Positions 15,921 to 25,598 of a DNA stretch of 59,824 bases are shown here, one piece after another. The notes beneath the pieces are model-generated. The model ran no database searches and had not been told where the DNA came from. It was given only the letters and a program-made list of their open reading frames with translations. Source of the stretch: Akkermansiaceae bacterium (lineage in GTDB: Bacteria; Verrucomicrobiota; Verrucomicrobiia; Verrucomicrobiales; Akkermansiaceae); assembly GCA_026461385.1 (NCBI GenBank), contig JAPJNB010000248.1:1-59824 (forward strand), written 5' to 3'. How positions within the stretch are numbered: position 1 is the stretch's first letter; every line of letters starts with the position of its first letter. The translations under genes were made by a program, and so were the position numbers.

Positions 15921-16163
15921 TCAGGCTTTGCGATAAGCGGCGGCCCTGCCTTTTCCTTGGGGCATCAAGAAACCTTTTTTAACCAACTGCCCAAGCCGCT
16001 TGCGGACACTTTCACGAAGGGCACCTGTAGCAGCCATGACATCAGCCATCGTAACAAGCCCCTGCTCCTCCACCCGGTCAAGGATCGCGCGCTCATGGAC
16101 ACCGAGAAGGCGTGGGGAGAATCGAAGCTCGTTCGGTTCGGGAAGCATCAGTGGATTGCTCAT
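15921..16163 (-). CDS. Small winged-helix DNA-binding protein
   Basis: 80 residues. After a short N-terminal tail, residues 22-78 read as a winged helix: HERAILDRVEEQGLVTMADV forms helix 1 and the turn, RESVRKRLGQLVKKGFL the recognition helix and helix 3, and PQGKGRAAAYR the basic wing. It is probably a small transcription regulator, but neither target nor ligand can be read. It is the rightmost gene of the accessory stretch, transcribed away from bactofilin. The gap to bactofilin (16164-16390) shows no further feature. Confidence 0.65.
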   Translation of the reverse strand: MSNPLMLPEPNELRFSPRLLGVHERAILDRVEEQGLVTMADVMAATGALRESVRKRLGQLVKKGFLMPQGKGRAAAYRKA

Positions 16164-16390
16164 TGCTTTACTCGATTTTGCCCGATTCGTGAAAACAAGC
16201 GGGGTCCTTACCTATGTTTTACCTGATTTTATCCATTTCTGCCTCAACGATGTCATCGTCAGCACTTCAGCGCTTGTGGTGGTGTGCGAGGCGGGGAAGT
16301 TGAATCCTTGCCGCGAACACTTCACGGCCCCTGTCGGCTGCAATCTTTGCGATTGCCAAGTTCCTCGGGCTTTGTTCATTTAAGTGCCCC

Positions 16391-16711
16391 ATGGCAACCC
16401 AGACAAATGTGCTCTCCAGCGGAATCGAAATCACCGGTTCCATTCGCTTTTCCAATGACATGATCATCGATGGAAAAATCGATGGTGAAATCACCTCGGA
16501 AAAGGGCCGGGTAACGATTGGCGAAAATGCGATGATCAAGGGAGACGTCACCGCCGGTGAAGTCAAAGTCTACGGCAAGGTGGAGGGCAAGATCACCTCA
16601 CAGCGCTGCGAGTTGAAGGATAAATCGCGGATCAACGGCGACATCAAGTCCAAGGTTTTCTCGATGGAGGAAGGCGCCCAGCTTTCGGGACGCACCGAGA
16701 TCGGGGGCTAA
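16391..16711 (+). CDS. Bactofilin (polymer-forming cytoskeletal protein)
   Basis: 106 residues with the DUF583 beta-helix pattern: GIEITGSIRFSNDMIIDGKI, DGEITSEKGRVTIGENAMI, GDVTAGEVKVYGKVEGKI and SRINGDIKSK. The Gly-spaced repeats correspond to rungs of the right-handed beta-helix. Bactofilins polymerise without nucleotide under the inner membrane and place enzymes of wall or surface structures. Flanking disordered tails are short here. It stands alone and converges on the CDF transporter gene with a gap of 2 bp. Confidence 0.93.
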   Translation: MATQTNVLSSGIEITGSIRFSNDMIIDGKIDGEITSEKGRVTIGENAMIKGDVTAGEVKVYGKVEGKITSQRCELKDKSRINGDIKSKVFSMEEGAQLSGRTEIGG

Positions 16712-16713
16712 GT

Positions 16714-17679
16714 TCACCGACCTTCCCAGCTCTCTTCGTGATGCTCCGCCGATTTCGGCTCGAGATGGGAAATCACCCGACCATCGGGACGGAGTAAATC
16801 CGCCACACTTGCTTCGATTTGCGTCGCAGCCTCATGCGCTTCACCGACGCTGAGGTCATCATCGAAAACGAGGTGAAACTCGACCCAGTGAGTCCTCCCG
16901 GAGTGGCGGCAGCGAAGGTTGTGGTAGGACAACCCGCGTTCATGCACTTGACGGTCGAGCAAATCGCAAATTTGCCGTTCCACCACGGGGTTACTCTCGT
17001 CGAGCAGGCCACCGAGACTTTCGCGGATCAATTGGAAACCCACTCGGAGGATATTCAGCGCCGCCAAGACCGCCGCGATCGGATCCCACCACACCCAATG
17101 CGTCCATTGGATGAGCGCCAGCGCGACCAAAACCGCCACACTGGACCATACATCGGTCAGCACATGCATTCCATTCGCCCGCACCAGGGGCGAGCCGCTT
17201 TTTTTCCCGATCCGGACCAAGATGACTCCCAGCACCAGATTGATCAGGGCCGCCACAGCAGTGATTTTGACCCCGAAGCCAATGTTGCCGATATGTACCC
17301 CGTAGGTGAATTGGCGAACCGCCTCGTAAAGGATCAAGACGGCCGCCGCCGCGATCATCGCCCCCTCGAAGCCCGCGGACAAAAAGGCCACCTTATCGTG
17401 GCCGAAATGGTGCGTTTCATCGGCCGGTTTATGAGCCAAACGCAAGGCCCAAGCCGCAAATCCGACCGCCAGCAGATGCACCACCGACTCTGCGGCGTCA
17501 GAATACACCGCCGACGAGCCAGTCACCACGGCCGCCGTGACCTTGGCCCCAAGCAGCAACACCGCAACCCCGAGCGAGAGGTTCATCACCTTTTTTTGAT
17601 CCTCAAAGCTGGCCACCCAATCAGTCTGCACACCCGCCTCGACATAGCAATCCTGAGAAATTCGTCGATTGTTTCGCAT
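16714..17679 (-). CDS. Cation diffusion facilitator (CDF) metal efflux protein
   Basis: About 321 residues with six hydrophobic segments. The first metal site lies in SSAVYSDAAESVVH and the second in GMHVLTDVWSS (HxxxD). Between them is the loop ADETHHFGHDKVAF typical of this CDF subfamily. The C-terminal cytoplasmic domain (QVHERGLSYHNLRCR, HWVEFHLVFDDDLSVGEAH) has the ferredoxin-like metal-binding form. It exports divalent metal (Zn, Fe or Mn) in exchange for protons; the metal is not predictable here. The frame extends upstream to 17739; I prefer the Met at 17679, but the start is uncertain. Confidence 0.9.
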   Translation of the reverse strand: MRNNRRISQDCYVEAGVQTDWVASFEDQKKVMNLSLGVAVLLLGAKVTAAVVTGSSAVYSDAAESVVHLLAVGFAAWALRLAHKPADETHHFGHDKVAFLSAGFEGAMIAAAAVLILYEAVRQFTYGVHIGNIGFGVKITAVAALINLVLGVILVRIGKKSGSPLVRANGMHVLTDVWSSVAVLVALALIQWTHWVWWDPIAAVLAALNILRVGFQLIRESLGGLLDESNPVVERQICDLLDRQVHERGLSYHNLRCRHSGRTHWVEFHLVFDDDLSVGEAHEAATQIEASVADLLRPDGRVISHLEPKSAEHHEESWEGR

Positions 17680-17772
17680 CCGTGCTTGTTTTCTGCCAAA
17701 AATCTGGGCAAGGGTGCTCTCCCAGCGCGCCAATCGCACGAAGCCCGCGGGATTTTGACACCTTAATTTTTC

Positions 17773-19482
17773 ATGGATACGCCTCCTTTCTCAGAACTCG
17801 GCCTGCCAGACACGCTGCTTGCCGCTATCGAAACACTCGGATACGAGCGCCCATCTCCCATTCAGGCGATGAGCATTCCGCCAGCCCTGTTAGGCAAGGA
17901 TCTGGTCGGCCTGTCCGCGACCGGTTCCGGCAAAACCGCGGCGTTCACCCTACCCGCGTTGGCGAAGCTCGACGTGCGCCAAGGCCACCCACAGGTGCTC
18001 ATTCTTTGCCCAACCCGCGAGTTGGCAGTCCAAGTGTGCGAGGAAGTCCACCGCCTCGGCGCGAAAATGACCGGCCTCCACGCCACCCCAGTCTACGGTG
18101 GCGCACCCATCGACCGCCAACTCCGAGCCCTCCGCTCCGGCGCCCAGTTGGTCGTTGGCACGCCAGGCCGCTTACTTGACCACCTCCGCCGCGGCAGCTT
18201 CGACCCCTCTCGGATCCAAATGGCCATTCTCGACGAGGCAGACCGCATGCTTGACATGGGCTTCAAGGACGAGATGGACGAGCTCCTCGCCGCGCTGCCA
18301 GCCAGCCGTCAGACCTTGTTTTTCTCCGCCACGATGAATCCTGGCGTTTCACGACTGATCCAGAAATTCGGCAACAGCCCCGAGATCATCGAGATCCAAC
18401 AAAAGGCCCGCACGGTTTCCACCGTCGACCAATCCTACTTCGAAGTCCGCCAGCGCTCGAAGGTTGAGGTGCTCTCACGCATCCTCGACATGAACCCACC
18501 GCGCCTCGGCATCATTTTCTGCAACACCAAGCGGTCGGTCGATGAATGCACCGAAGACCTCGTCAATCGGGGCTACGCCGCAGACCGCCTCCACGGCGAC
18601 ATCACCCAGCAAATGCGTGAGCGCGTCCTCAAACGGTTCCGTGACGGAGCGGTGGAAATCCTCGTCGCCACCGACGTGGCCGCCCGCGGCTTGGACATCG
18701 ATGAAATTGACATCGTTTTCAACTACGACCTCCCAACCGACCCCGAGGATTACGTCCACCGGATCGGTCGTACCGGTCGTGCAGGCCGCTCAGGACGCGC
18801 CGTGAGCTTCGTGTATGGCCGAGAAATCTATCGGATGCAATCGATCGAACGCTACACCCGCAGCGTGGTGCGCCGCGAGCGCATCCCGTCGGTCGAACAA
18901 GTGGAAGGACGCCGCGCCGACCTCATTTTCGACGACCTCAAGGAGCGACTGGAGTCCGGCAAATTTGATGCCTACCAAGACAGCATCGACCGCCTCCTCG
19001 AGCAAGGCCACACGCCCACCGATATCGCAGGCGCATTGGTCACCATGATCCGCGAAGCAAGCGGCCGCGAAGGCTCAGCAATCGAGGAAGATCGCGAACC
19101 CGAACGTCCAGCCCGCCGAGAAAATCGCGACGCTCGACCGCCCCGGGACGACCGCGGGCTACGCCCAGACTACCAGGACCGCTCAGAGCGCCCCGGACCG
19201 CCCCGTGGAGCCTCCCAAGCCGCCGAAGGTGGCATGACACGCCTTTTCCTCTCGCTCGGAAAAACGCACGGCGTCATGGCCAAAGAAATCGTCGGCATGC
19301 TTTACCGTGAAGCCGGCCTGCCAGACGGCTGCCTCGGTCGCATCACCTTGTTCCCGAAACACTCACTCGTGGACGTGCCAGAACAATTCGTCGGACAGGT
19401 CATCGACAAGACCCGCACGGCTCGCCTCCGTGGACGCCCCTTCCGGATGGACGTCGACCGCGGCCCACAAGAGCGCCCCTGA
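17773..19482 (+). CDS. DEAD-box RNA helicase with DbpA-type RNA-binding domain
   Basis: 569 residues. The Q motif region GYERPSPIQ lies at 24-32, ATGSGKT at 49-55, PTRELAVQV near 80, [13 protein letters not shown] at 154-157, FSAT near 190, ARGLDIDEI and [13 protein letters not shown]. An Arg/Pro/Asp-rich linker (about 430-485) follows, then a DbpA-type RNA-binding domain starting near [16 protein letters not shown]. This is the CsdA/DbpA group, which unwinds short RNA duplexes during ribosome assembly or in the cold. It is followed 11 bp later by a 23S-type rRNA methyltransferase, supporting a ribosome role. Confidence 0.94.
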   Translation: MDTPPFSELGLPDTLLAAIETLGYERPSPIQAMSIPPALLGKDLVGLSATGSGKTAAFTLPALAKLDVRQGHPQVLILCPTRELAVQVCEEVHRLGAKMTGLHATPVYGGAPIDRQLRALRSGAQLVVGTPGRLLDHLRRGSFDPSRIQMAILDEADRMLDMGFKDEMDELLAALPASRQTLFFSATMNPGVSRLIQKFGNSPEIIEIQQKARTVSTVDQSYFEVRQRSKVEVLSRILDMNPPRLGIIFCNTKRSVDECTEDLVNRGYAADRLHGDITQQMRERVLKRFRDGAVEILVATDVAARGLDIDEIDIVFNYDLPTDPEDYVHRIGRTGRAGRSGRAVSFVYGREIYRMQSIERYTRSVVRRERIPSVEQVEGRRADLIFDDLKERLESGKFDAYQDSIDRLLEQGHTPTDIAGALVTMIREASGREGSAIEEDREPERPARRENRDARPPRDDRGLRPDYQDRSERPGPPRGASQAAEGGMTRLFLSLGKTHGVMAKEIVGMLYREAGLPDGCLGRITLFPKHSLVDVPEQFVGQVIDKTRTARLRGRPFRMDVDRGPQERP

Positions 19483-19493
19483 TTCGCCAAGCG

Positions 19494-20705
19494 GTGGGGA
19501 TTTCGCGAAATGCGATCGACATTCCCGCTGCGCTGCTTCGTATTTCCGCTGTGCCGACCGTTCAACTCAAGTATCAGACATTCCATCCGTCGATCTGGCC
19601 AAAGATGATCGGCGAGGTTTCCCGTGACGCCACGCCGGGCTCGTTCGTTCTCGTGCTGGGAAAAGAGGGGACGCCGTTTGGTTGGGGGCTTTGGAACCCG
19701 AAGTCTCGGATGCCTCTCCGGATCGTGAGCCACTCGCTTGAGACACTTGAGGACGAATCGTTTTTTGAAAATGCCATCCGCCGCGCTGCGAAACTCCGCC
19801 GTGAGGCACTCCAGTTAGATGCTGAAACCGACAGCTACCGCGCGATTCATGGCGATGCCGATTTCATGCCGGGCATCGTCGCGGACAAGTTCGCCGACGT
19901 GCTTTCAGTGGAGATCACCAACCTCGCCGCATGGCAACGGTTAGAACAATGGCTTCCGATCCTTCATGAGTGCTTCGACACCAACCGCGTGGTCGTCAGC
20001 GTGGATCCCGACCTCGCACGCATCGAGGGAATCCCCCGCCACGGCGGAGTCGAATCCGACAACGTACGATCCGTGAAAATCCGCGAACATGGCGTGCGAT
20101 ACGAAGTCGATTTCAGCGCTGGCCACAAAACCGGATTTTTCTGTGACCAGCGCGACAGCCGGAAAAAGTTTGGGGCCTTGGCCCATGGCCGGACCGTGCT
20201 TGACCTTTGTTGCTACACCGGCGGATTCGGCATTTCCGCCGCACTCGCAGGGGCGGAGGAAGTCACCGGCGTCGACCTCGACGAAACCGCGATCGCCATG
20301 GCCAAGCGCAATGCCAATCTCAACAATGCTCGCGTCAAATTCACCCACGCCGACGCCTTCACCTGGGCGCGCACGATGATTGAAAATGGCCGGACTTGGG
20401 ATCTCGTCATCGCCGACCCACCGAAGTTCATTCACGGTCGTGAAGATGAAATCGGCACGGCAAAATATGCGGATTTGAACAAGCTTGCGCTTCAGTTGGT
20501 CGCACCCGAGGGATTGTTTGTCACCTGCTCGTGCTCTGGACAACTGAGCGCTGGGGAGTTCGAGCAAATCGTAATCACTTCAGCGCACCGCCGGAACAAG
20601 CGCTTGCAGACCTTCGATCGCACCGGCGCAGGCCCAGACCACCCGACGCTCTCGAACTATCCAGAATCGCGCTATCTCAAAGTGCTCTGGTCACGCGTGA
20701 TCTAA
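19494..20705 (+). CDS. RlmI-like class I SAM-dependent rRNA methyltransferase
   Basis: 403 residues. The N-terminal part has a PUA-like segment (SFVLVLGKEGTPFGWGLWNP), then a central domain with AGHKTGFFCDQRDSR. The Rossmann methyltransferase domain has motif I LDLCCYTGGFGISAALAGA, the acidic SAM contact VTGVDLDE and motif IV IADPPKF. CSCSGQLS replaces the catalytic-loop SCS of RlmI. The likely product is 5-methylcytosine in 23S rRNA, by family. It follows the helicase closely. Its stop codon overlaps the hemB stop on the other strand. Confidence 0.88.
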   Translation: MGISRNAIDIPAALLRISAVPTVQLKYQTFHPSIWPKMIGEVSRDATPGSFVLVLGKEGTPFGWGLWNPKSRMPLRIVSHSLETLEDESFFENAIRRAAKLRREALQLDAETDSYRAIHGDADFMPGIVADKFADVLSVEITNLAAWQRLEQWLPILHECFDTNRVVVSVDPDLARIEGIPRHGGVESDNVRSVKIREHGVRYEVDFSAGHKTGFFCDQRDSRKKFGALAHGRTVLDLCCYTGGFGISAALAGAEEVTGVDLDETAIAMAKRNANLNNARVKFTHADAFTWARTMIENGRTWDLVIADPPKFIHGREDEIGTAKYADLNKLALQLVAPEGLFVTCSCSGQLSAGEFEQIVITSAHRRNKRLQTFDRTGAGPDHPTLSNYPESRYLKVLWSRVI

Positions 20706-21694
20706 CAGATCCACCCGCATGCCTGCTTGGCATAGTAGGTCAGGATGATGTCGGCACCCGCGCGTTTGATCGCAAGCAGTGACTCAAGAACGATCGCCCG
20801 CTCGTCCAGCCAACCGCCCGCCGCAGCACTCTTGAGCATCAAATACTCACCACTGACCTGATAGGCAGCAACGGGCAAAACGCTGGATTCTCGGACCCGC
20901 GCGATGATGTCGAGGTAAAGCCCCGCTGGTTTGACCATCAACATGTCAGCACCCTCCGCTTCATCTAACAAGGACTCACGGACGGCCTCGCGCGCATTGG
21001 CTGGATCCATCTGATAGGTTTTTTTATCTCCTTCTTTGGGCGCGGAATCTAACGCCCCACGAAATGGACCATAAAGTGCGGATGCATATTTCGCCGTGTA
21101 CGACAGGATCGAGACGTTCGTGAACCCTGCATCGTCAAGCGCCTCACGGATCGCCGCAACACGCCCGTCCATCATGTCCGACGGCGCAACCACATCCGCG
21201 CCAGCACGGGCATGGCTCAGCGCTTGCCGGCAAAGCACCTCAACGGTTTCGTCATTCAAGACCTCGATCTCACCCGCCCCATCGCGCTGGACGATCCCAT
21301 CATGGCCGTCGGAATTGTACGGATCGAGCGCCACATCGGTGATGACACACAAGCTTGGATGGGCCGCTTTGAGCGCGCGGACCGCACGCGGAACCAACCC
21401 TTCATCATTGGATGATTCTTCCGCGCATGACGTCTTAAGCGGTTCAGCGATCTTCGGGAAAAGCAAGACTGCCGGAATCCCCAGCGCATGGGCCTCACCG
21501 GCTTCACGCACCAAGCTATCGAGCGACCAGCGAGTGACTCCGGGCATCGAAGCGATCGGGGTGTCGACTGGATCCTCGTGAAAGAACAGCGGTAGCACGA
21601 AATCTGTGGGCGATAGCGAAGTCTCGCGAACCATCGAGCGGATCGCGGGGGTGCGTCGGTTGCGGCGTGGGCGAATGAGCGGGTGTGACATCAT
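20702..21694 (-). CDS. hemB: Delta-aminolevulinic acid dehydratase (porphobilinogen synthase)
   Basis: HemB condenses two aminolevulinate molecules to porphobilinogen in tetrapyrrole synthesis. 330 residues. The Schiff-base lysines are in SYTAKYAS (K202) and MLMVKPAG (K255). The segment that binds catalytic Zn through three Cys in many HemB reads VITDVALDPYNSDGHDG (residues 118-133) with Asp and no Cys, which marks the Mg-dependent, Zn-independent form. It is last in the pdxJ-acpS-hemB unit, 6 bp after acpS. Confidence 0.95.
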   Translation of the reverse strand: MMSHPLIRPRRNRRTPAIRSMVRETSLSPTDFVLPLFFHEDPVDTPIASMPGVTRWSLDSLVREAGEAHALGIPAVLLFPKIAEPLKTSCAEESSNDEGLVPRAVRALKAAHPSLCVITDVALDPYNSDGHDGIVQRDGAGEIEVLNDETVEVLCRQALSHARAGADVVAPSDMMDGRVAAIREALDDAGFTNVSILSYTAKYASALYGPFRGALDSAPKEGDKKTYQMDPANAREAVRESLLDEAEGADMLMVKPAGLYLDIIARVRESSVLPVAAYQVSGEYLMLKSAAAGGWLDERAIVLESLLAIKRAGADIILTYYAKQACGWIC

Positions 21695-21700
21695 CGGATT

Positions 21701-22135
21701 TTAGATTGCAGCGCCTAGCGCGTCTTTTTGAATGGGTGCTCGTGCATCAAGTCCATCCCAGATGGCCACCGCATTCGCGGCCGCATAATCACGGGCGTGG
21801 GTTAGACTGATCTGAACCTCAACGATGCCATTTTGGCGAGCAAACTCTGCGGCATGGCCATGAAGTAACAGCTTGGGTGCCCCCGTGGCGGTGCGGACGA
21901 TCTCAAGATCTAACCACCCAGCTTGTCCACCGATCCCAGTGCCCAGCGCTTTTGAAATCGCTTCCTTGGCCGCAAATCTCGCGGCGTAATGGACCGCAGG
22001 CTTCGGGTGACTCTCGCAGTACGCGCGCTCCCCGCCCGTGAATAGCTTCATGAGAAATGAATTCCCGTGGCGCTCAATCGCCGCAGCGATCCGATCCACT
22101 TCCACCACGTCGATTCCAATTCCAAAAAGCTGCAT
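21701..22135 (-). CDS. acpS: Holo-[acyl-carrier-protein] synthase
   Basis: AcpS attaches 4'-phosphopantetheine from CoA to acyl carrier protein. 144 residues, near the family length. The Mg-binding motif GIGIDVVEVDRI is at residues 5-16, and RFAAKEAISKALGTG near 53 is the second conserved block. A C-terminal VQISLTHARDYAAANAVA completes the fold. Only 2 bp separate it from pdxJ and 6 bp from hemB, as in many bacteria where pdxJ-acpS are paired. Confidence 0.95.
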   Translation of the reverse strand: MQLFGIGIDVVEVDRIAAAIERHGNSFLMKLFTGGERAYCESHPKPAVHYAARFAAKEAISKALGTGIGGQAGWLDLEIVRTATGAPKLLLHGHAAEFARQNGIVEVQISLTHARDYAAANAVAIWDGLDARAPIQKDALGAAI

Positions 22136-22137
22136 GG

Positions 22138-22884
22138 CTAAAACGGGTAGGACTGCATGAGCTGCTTCATTTCCCTAACAGCAGTGGTCAATCCCACCCG
22201 AGTCGCACGAGCAACGATGCTGTGGCCGATGTTGAGCTCAGTGAGATGAGGCACCGTGAGGATGGAATCGATGTTCGAGTAGTTGATGCCATGGCCCGCA
22301 TTCACCTGTAGCCCAGCACCGTGTCCCGCCTTGGCGCTGGCAACCAATCGCGCGATTTCTTCCACCAGTCGGCCGCCGCTGGCATTTGCAAACTCACCGG
22401 TGTGCAACTCGATCATTTCGGCACCCGCCTTGCTGGCAGCCTCGATTTGCGCAAGATCAGGATCAATGAACAAGCTGACCCGAATACCAGCATCTTGCAG
22501 CCGCGCCACCGCATCTCGCGTCTTGTCAAAATTCGCCACCACGTCCAAGCCACCCTCGGTGGTGATTTCCATGCGAGCCTCTGGAACAAGGCAGGCGAAA
22601 TCCGGATTCAGCCGGATGGCAATGCCAACCATTTCGTCGGTCACTCCCATTTCGAAATTCAAGGGAACGTCGACCTCGGCCCGCATGCGGAAGGCGTCCG
22701 CATCCTGCATGTGCCGCCGATCGCCCCGGACATGGATGGTCAGCGAATCTGCACCGCCAGCCACCGCATCATGCCCCGCTTGCACCGGGCAAGGTTCAGC
22801 AATTGGCGAGTCCGGAGCCTGCGCGTAGCGCGCCTGCCGAAGGGTCGCAATGTGGTCGATGTTAACGCCGAGGATCAATGGCAT
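22138..22884 (-). CDS. pdxJ: Pyridoxine 5'-phosphate synthase
   Basis: PdxJ closes the pyridine ring from deoxyxylulose 5-phosphate and 3-amino-2-oxopropyl phosphate, the last step of DXP-dependent vitamin B6 synthesis. The TIM-barrel protein has LGVNIDHIATLRQARY at the N-terminus, HVRGDRRHM, LNFEMGVTDEM, VSLFIDPDL, ELHTGEFA and NAGHGINYSN near the end, all family signatures. I start at MPLILGVN (248 residues); 16 further upstream residues in the longer frame are not conserved. Confidence 0.95.
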   Translation of the reverse strand: MPLILGVNIDHIATLRQARYAQAPDSPIAEPCPVQAGHDAVAGGADSLTIHVRGDRRHMQDADAFRMRAEVDVPLNFEMGVTDEMVGIAIRLNPDFACLVPEARMEITTEGGLDVVANFDKTRDAVARLQDAGIRVSLFIDPDLAQIEAASKAGAEMIELHTGEFANASGGRLVEEIARLVASAKAGHGAGLQVNAGHGINYSNIDSILTVPHLTELNIGHSIVARATRVGLTTAVREMKQLMQSYPF

Positions 22885-22993
22885 GTCTGGAGATACCCTC
22901 CGAATGAGTTCCCTGCAAGTCCTCTTCACCATCTGAATCGTAGCACCTAACGACGAATCGCCGCGAAATCAGCGCAAGGAACCAACACCGACC

Positions 22994-25039
22994 TCAGGCC
23001 TCAGCCCCGTCGGCTTGCGCGACGTAAGCACTCTCGCGCAGCGCGATCGGCTTGCGCTTGGTAAGAAGAAGCCAACATTCATACGCAGTCCCCACCACGA
23101 TCAACCCGACAAAAAACAAAAAGACCATCGTCACCACCACATCGATGCGCGCGTTGAAAAGCTGGTTTTTCTCGATAGCGCTCAAGCCCGTGACCGCCTT
23201 GGCCTCAAGCCGCTGGATCGCTGGCAAGAACCCCGCCGCCTTCGCCGAGAAGATCTTCATCCAGCCTGCGGTGAACGTGACGCATGTTAGAAAAACCATC
23301 GGAACCACGGTGACCCAGCAATAGCGCGCCTTTCCCATCTTGATGAGGATGACCGTACCCAAACAAAACGCGATGACTGAGAGAAGTTGGTTAGAAATCC
23401 CGAAGATTGGCCACAGGCTCTGCGCGATTCCAGCCGGATCCAACGCACCCTGATAGAGGAAAAATCCCCAAGCCGAAACCAGTAAGCCGGTCGCAACGAC
23501 ATTTCCCAGCCAAGAGCGGGTATTGCCGAGTCGCGGTGATAGATTTCCTAACAGATCCTGCAAAATGAAACGCCCCACTCGGGTTCCGGCATCCAATGTA
23601 GTGAGGATGAAAAGCGCCTCAAACATGATGGCGAAGTGATACCACAGCGAAAGCGCCGTCTTGCCGGGAATGACTTTGGCAAACATGTGAGCCATGCCTA
23701 CCGCAAACGTTGGTGCACCGCCGACCTTGCCGATCATGTGTGGCTCGCCAAGGTCTTTGGCCAGTTGGCTCATGTGCGCTTCCGTGACCGCATAAACGGG
23801 ACCGTAGGAATTGATCTTCGCGATCTGCGCGGTCACCGCAGCCGCATGGTTCGGATCGACCGGAGAATTGATTGCAAAATATTCCCCTGGCTGAAGCGCA
23901 CACGCCGCAATGATCGCCATCAGCGCAACCAACATTTCGACCACCATCGAGCCATAGCCGATCAGGCGGATGTCCTTCTCCCGCGTGAGCAATTTCGGCG
24001 TGGTCCCAGAGGCGATGAGCGAATGAAAACCGCTGACAGCGCCGCACGCGATGGTGATGCACACGAAAGGAAACACCGGGCCAGGCACGACAAATCCCCC
24101 ACCGTTCACGAAGGGTGTGATGGCGGGCATGTGGAGCGGCGGCGCGAGAATCACGATGAACACTCCGAGCACCGCGACCGTGCCAAGCTTCATGAACGTG
24201 CTCAGGTAGTCACGCGGGGCCAACAACATCCAGACCGGCAACACACTGGCAGCGAATCCATAAATCATGATCGCCCATGCAAGTTGCGTGGCACTCAACG
24301 TAAAAACCGATATCCAAAAAGGAGTTAGATATTTTCCTCCAACGACCGCTGCTGTTAGACCGATCAACCCAAAGACCGACGCCGCCGAGACGCTGCATTT
24401 TCCCGACTTGATCATCAGCCCCATGATGAAGGCCAGGGGAATGGTCGCCGCGATCGTGAACAATCCCCAAGGACTCTCCGCAAGCGCTTTCACCACCACT
24501 AACCCCAAAACTGCTAGAAGAATTGTCATGATCGCGAGCAAGCTAACCATTGCGATGATTCCAATGACCGGATTCATCTCCTCCTTGAGCATTTGGCCAA
24601 GCGATTTTCCATTTCTCCGCATCGAGGCGAAAAGGATGACCGCATCATGTACCCCACCGCCGAGCGTCGCACCAATCAAGATCCAAAGCATCCCCGGGAG
24701 GTAGCCAAACTGCGCAGCAAGCACGGGTCCAACCAGTGGCCCCGGCCCAGCGATGGCCGCAAAGTGGTGACCAAACACCACCCATTTCGGCGTCGGAACA
24801 AAATCTTTTCCATCACTGCAAGTGACCGCCGCGGGTGCACGTGAATCGTCCACCGTGAGAACCTTCGCCATCAACCATGCCGAATAAAACCGATAGGCCA
24901 CAGCGAACGTGCAAACCCCGGCAATCACTAACCAAAGCGCGTTGACCGGCTCATCCCGCTGGATGGCGGCGATGGCAACGGCGAGCATCCCGAGAAGGGA
25001 AACGCCAAACCAAAGAATCATGCGGAACGTGCGAGGCAT
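22994..25039 (-). CDS. cstA: Carbon starvation protein CstA family transporter
   Basis: 681 residues with about 16 hydrophobic segments. Diagnostic blocks are YSAWLMAKV, GHHFAAIAGPGPLVGPVLAAQFGY (in two overlapping motifs), LGGGVHDAVILFASMRRNGKS, SGFHSLIASGTTPK and TTLDAGTRVGRFILQD. CstA proteins take up peptides or pyruvate, and expression usually rises in carbon limitation. It is preceded by a 118-bp gap after rbfA. Without a partner sensor gene nearby, control cannot be predicted. Confidence 0.95.
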   Translation of the reverse strand: MPRTFRMILWFGVSLLGMLAVAIAAIQRDEPVNALWLVIAGVCTFAVAYRFYSAWLMAKVLTVDDSRAPAAVTCSDGKDFVPTPKWVVFGHHFAAIAGPGPLVGPVLAAQFGYLPGMLWILIGATLGGGVHDAVILFASMRRNGKSLGQMLKEEMNPVIGIIAMVSLLAIMTILLAVLGLVVVKALAESPWGLFTIAATIPLAFIMGLMIKSGKCSVSAASVFGLIGLTAAVVGGKYLTPFWISVFTLSATQLAWAIMIYGFAASVLPVWMLLAPRDYLSTFMKLGTVAVLGVFIVILAPPLHMPAITPFVNGGGFVVPGPVFPFVCITIACGAVSGFHSLIASGTTPKLLTREKDIRLIGYGSMVVEMLVALMAIIAACALQPGEYFAINSPVDPNHAAAVTAQIAKINSYGPVYAVTEAHMSQLAKDLGEPHMIGKVGGAPTFAVGMAHMFAKVIPGKTALSLWYHFAIMFEALFILTTLDAGTRVGRFILQDLLGNLSPRLGNTRSWLGNVVATGLLVSAWGFFLYQGALDPAGIAQSLWPIFGISNQLLSVIAFCLGTVILIKMGKARYCWVTVVPMVFLTCVTFTAGWMKIFSAKAAGFLPAIQRLEAKAVTGLSAIEKNQLFNARIDVVVTMVFLFFVGLIVVGTAYECWLLLTKRKPIALRESAYVAQADGAEA

Positions 25040-25157
25040 GGCTCAAACCTAGTGTGCCACTCAGAGCGCTGGCGAGCGTGGAATTCACCCAACTCGCAAA
25101 CGTCCACGAAAAGAATACCGCTGCAACCGACGGAAATTTAATGAGTTGTTCTAACCC

Positions 25158-25514
25158 TCAAACCGGTTCTTCGGGAGCTTTCGGCAACTTGTCGACCTCC
25201 TCAAGAAGGTTGACGATGTCCACCCCACGGATCGCCGAAGCGTCGTGGTTGAAGCGCAAAACCGGCGTCGATTTTAGCACCACCCGCTTCATCACCTTGG
25301 ACTGAATCTGGCCGTGATCCTTGTTGAGCTTCGCAATCACTGAGCCTGCTTCACCGCCAAGCACACCGACCCAGACTTTGGCTTCCTTGAGATCCTGAGT
25401 GACCTCGACCTCACTGACCGTCACCAGTCGGTTGTGCCATTCATAGTCTTTCTGAATGACATTGCCGATCTCGCGGCGGAGGAGCTCGTTGACTCGATCA
25501 AGACGGCGGGACAT
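25158..25514 (-). CDS. rbfA: 30S ribosome-binding factor A
   Basis: 118 residues. The KH-type fold begins SRRLDRVNELLRREIGNVIQ, then VTVSEVEVTQDLKEAKVWV and ends with a variable tail; LKSTPVLRFNHDAS corresponds to the conserved L-R-P-L-F segment. RbfA binds the 30S subunit during 16S maturation and cold adaptation. It follows infB by 84 bp in the usual nusA-infB-rbfA order. Confidence 0.93.
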   Translation of the reverse strand: MSRRLDRVNELLRREIGNVIQKDYEWHNRLVTVSEVEVTQDLKEAKVWVGVLGGEAGSVIAKLNKDHGQIQSKVMKRVVLKSTPVLRFNHDASAIRGVDIVNLLEEVDKLPKAPEEPV

Positions 25515-25598
25515 GGTGCGGTAAATTCTAAAAGCTAAAAAATAAAATGAGTGGCGAACGCCTAACAGCCCCTGAGGATCAAGGGCGCGTTGGCCAGC

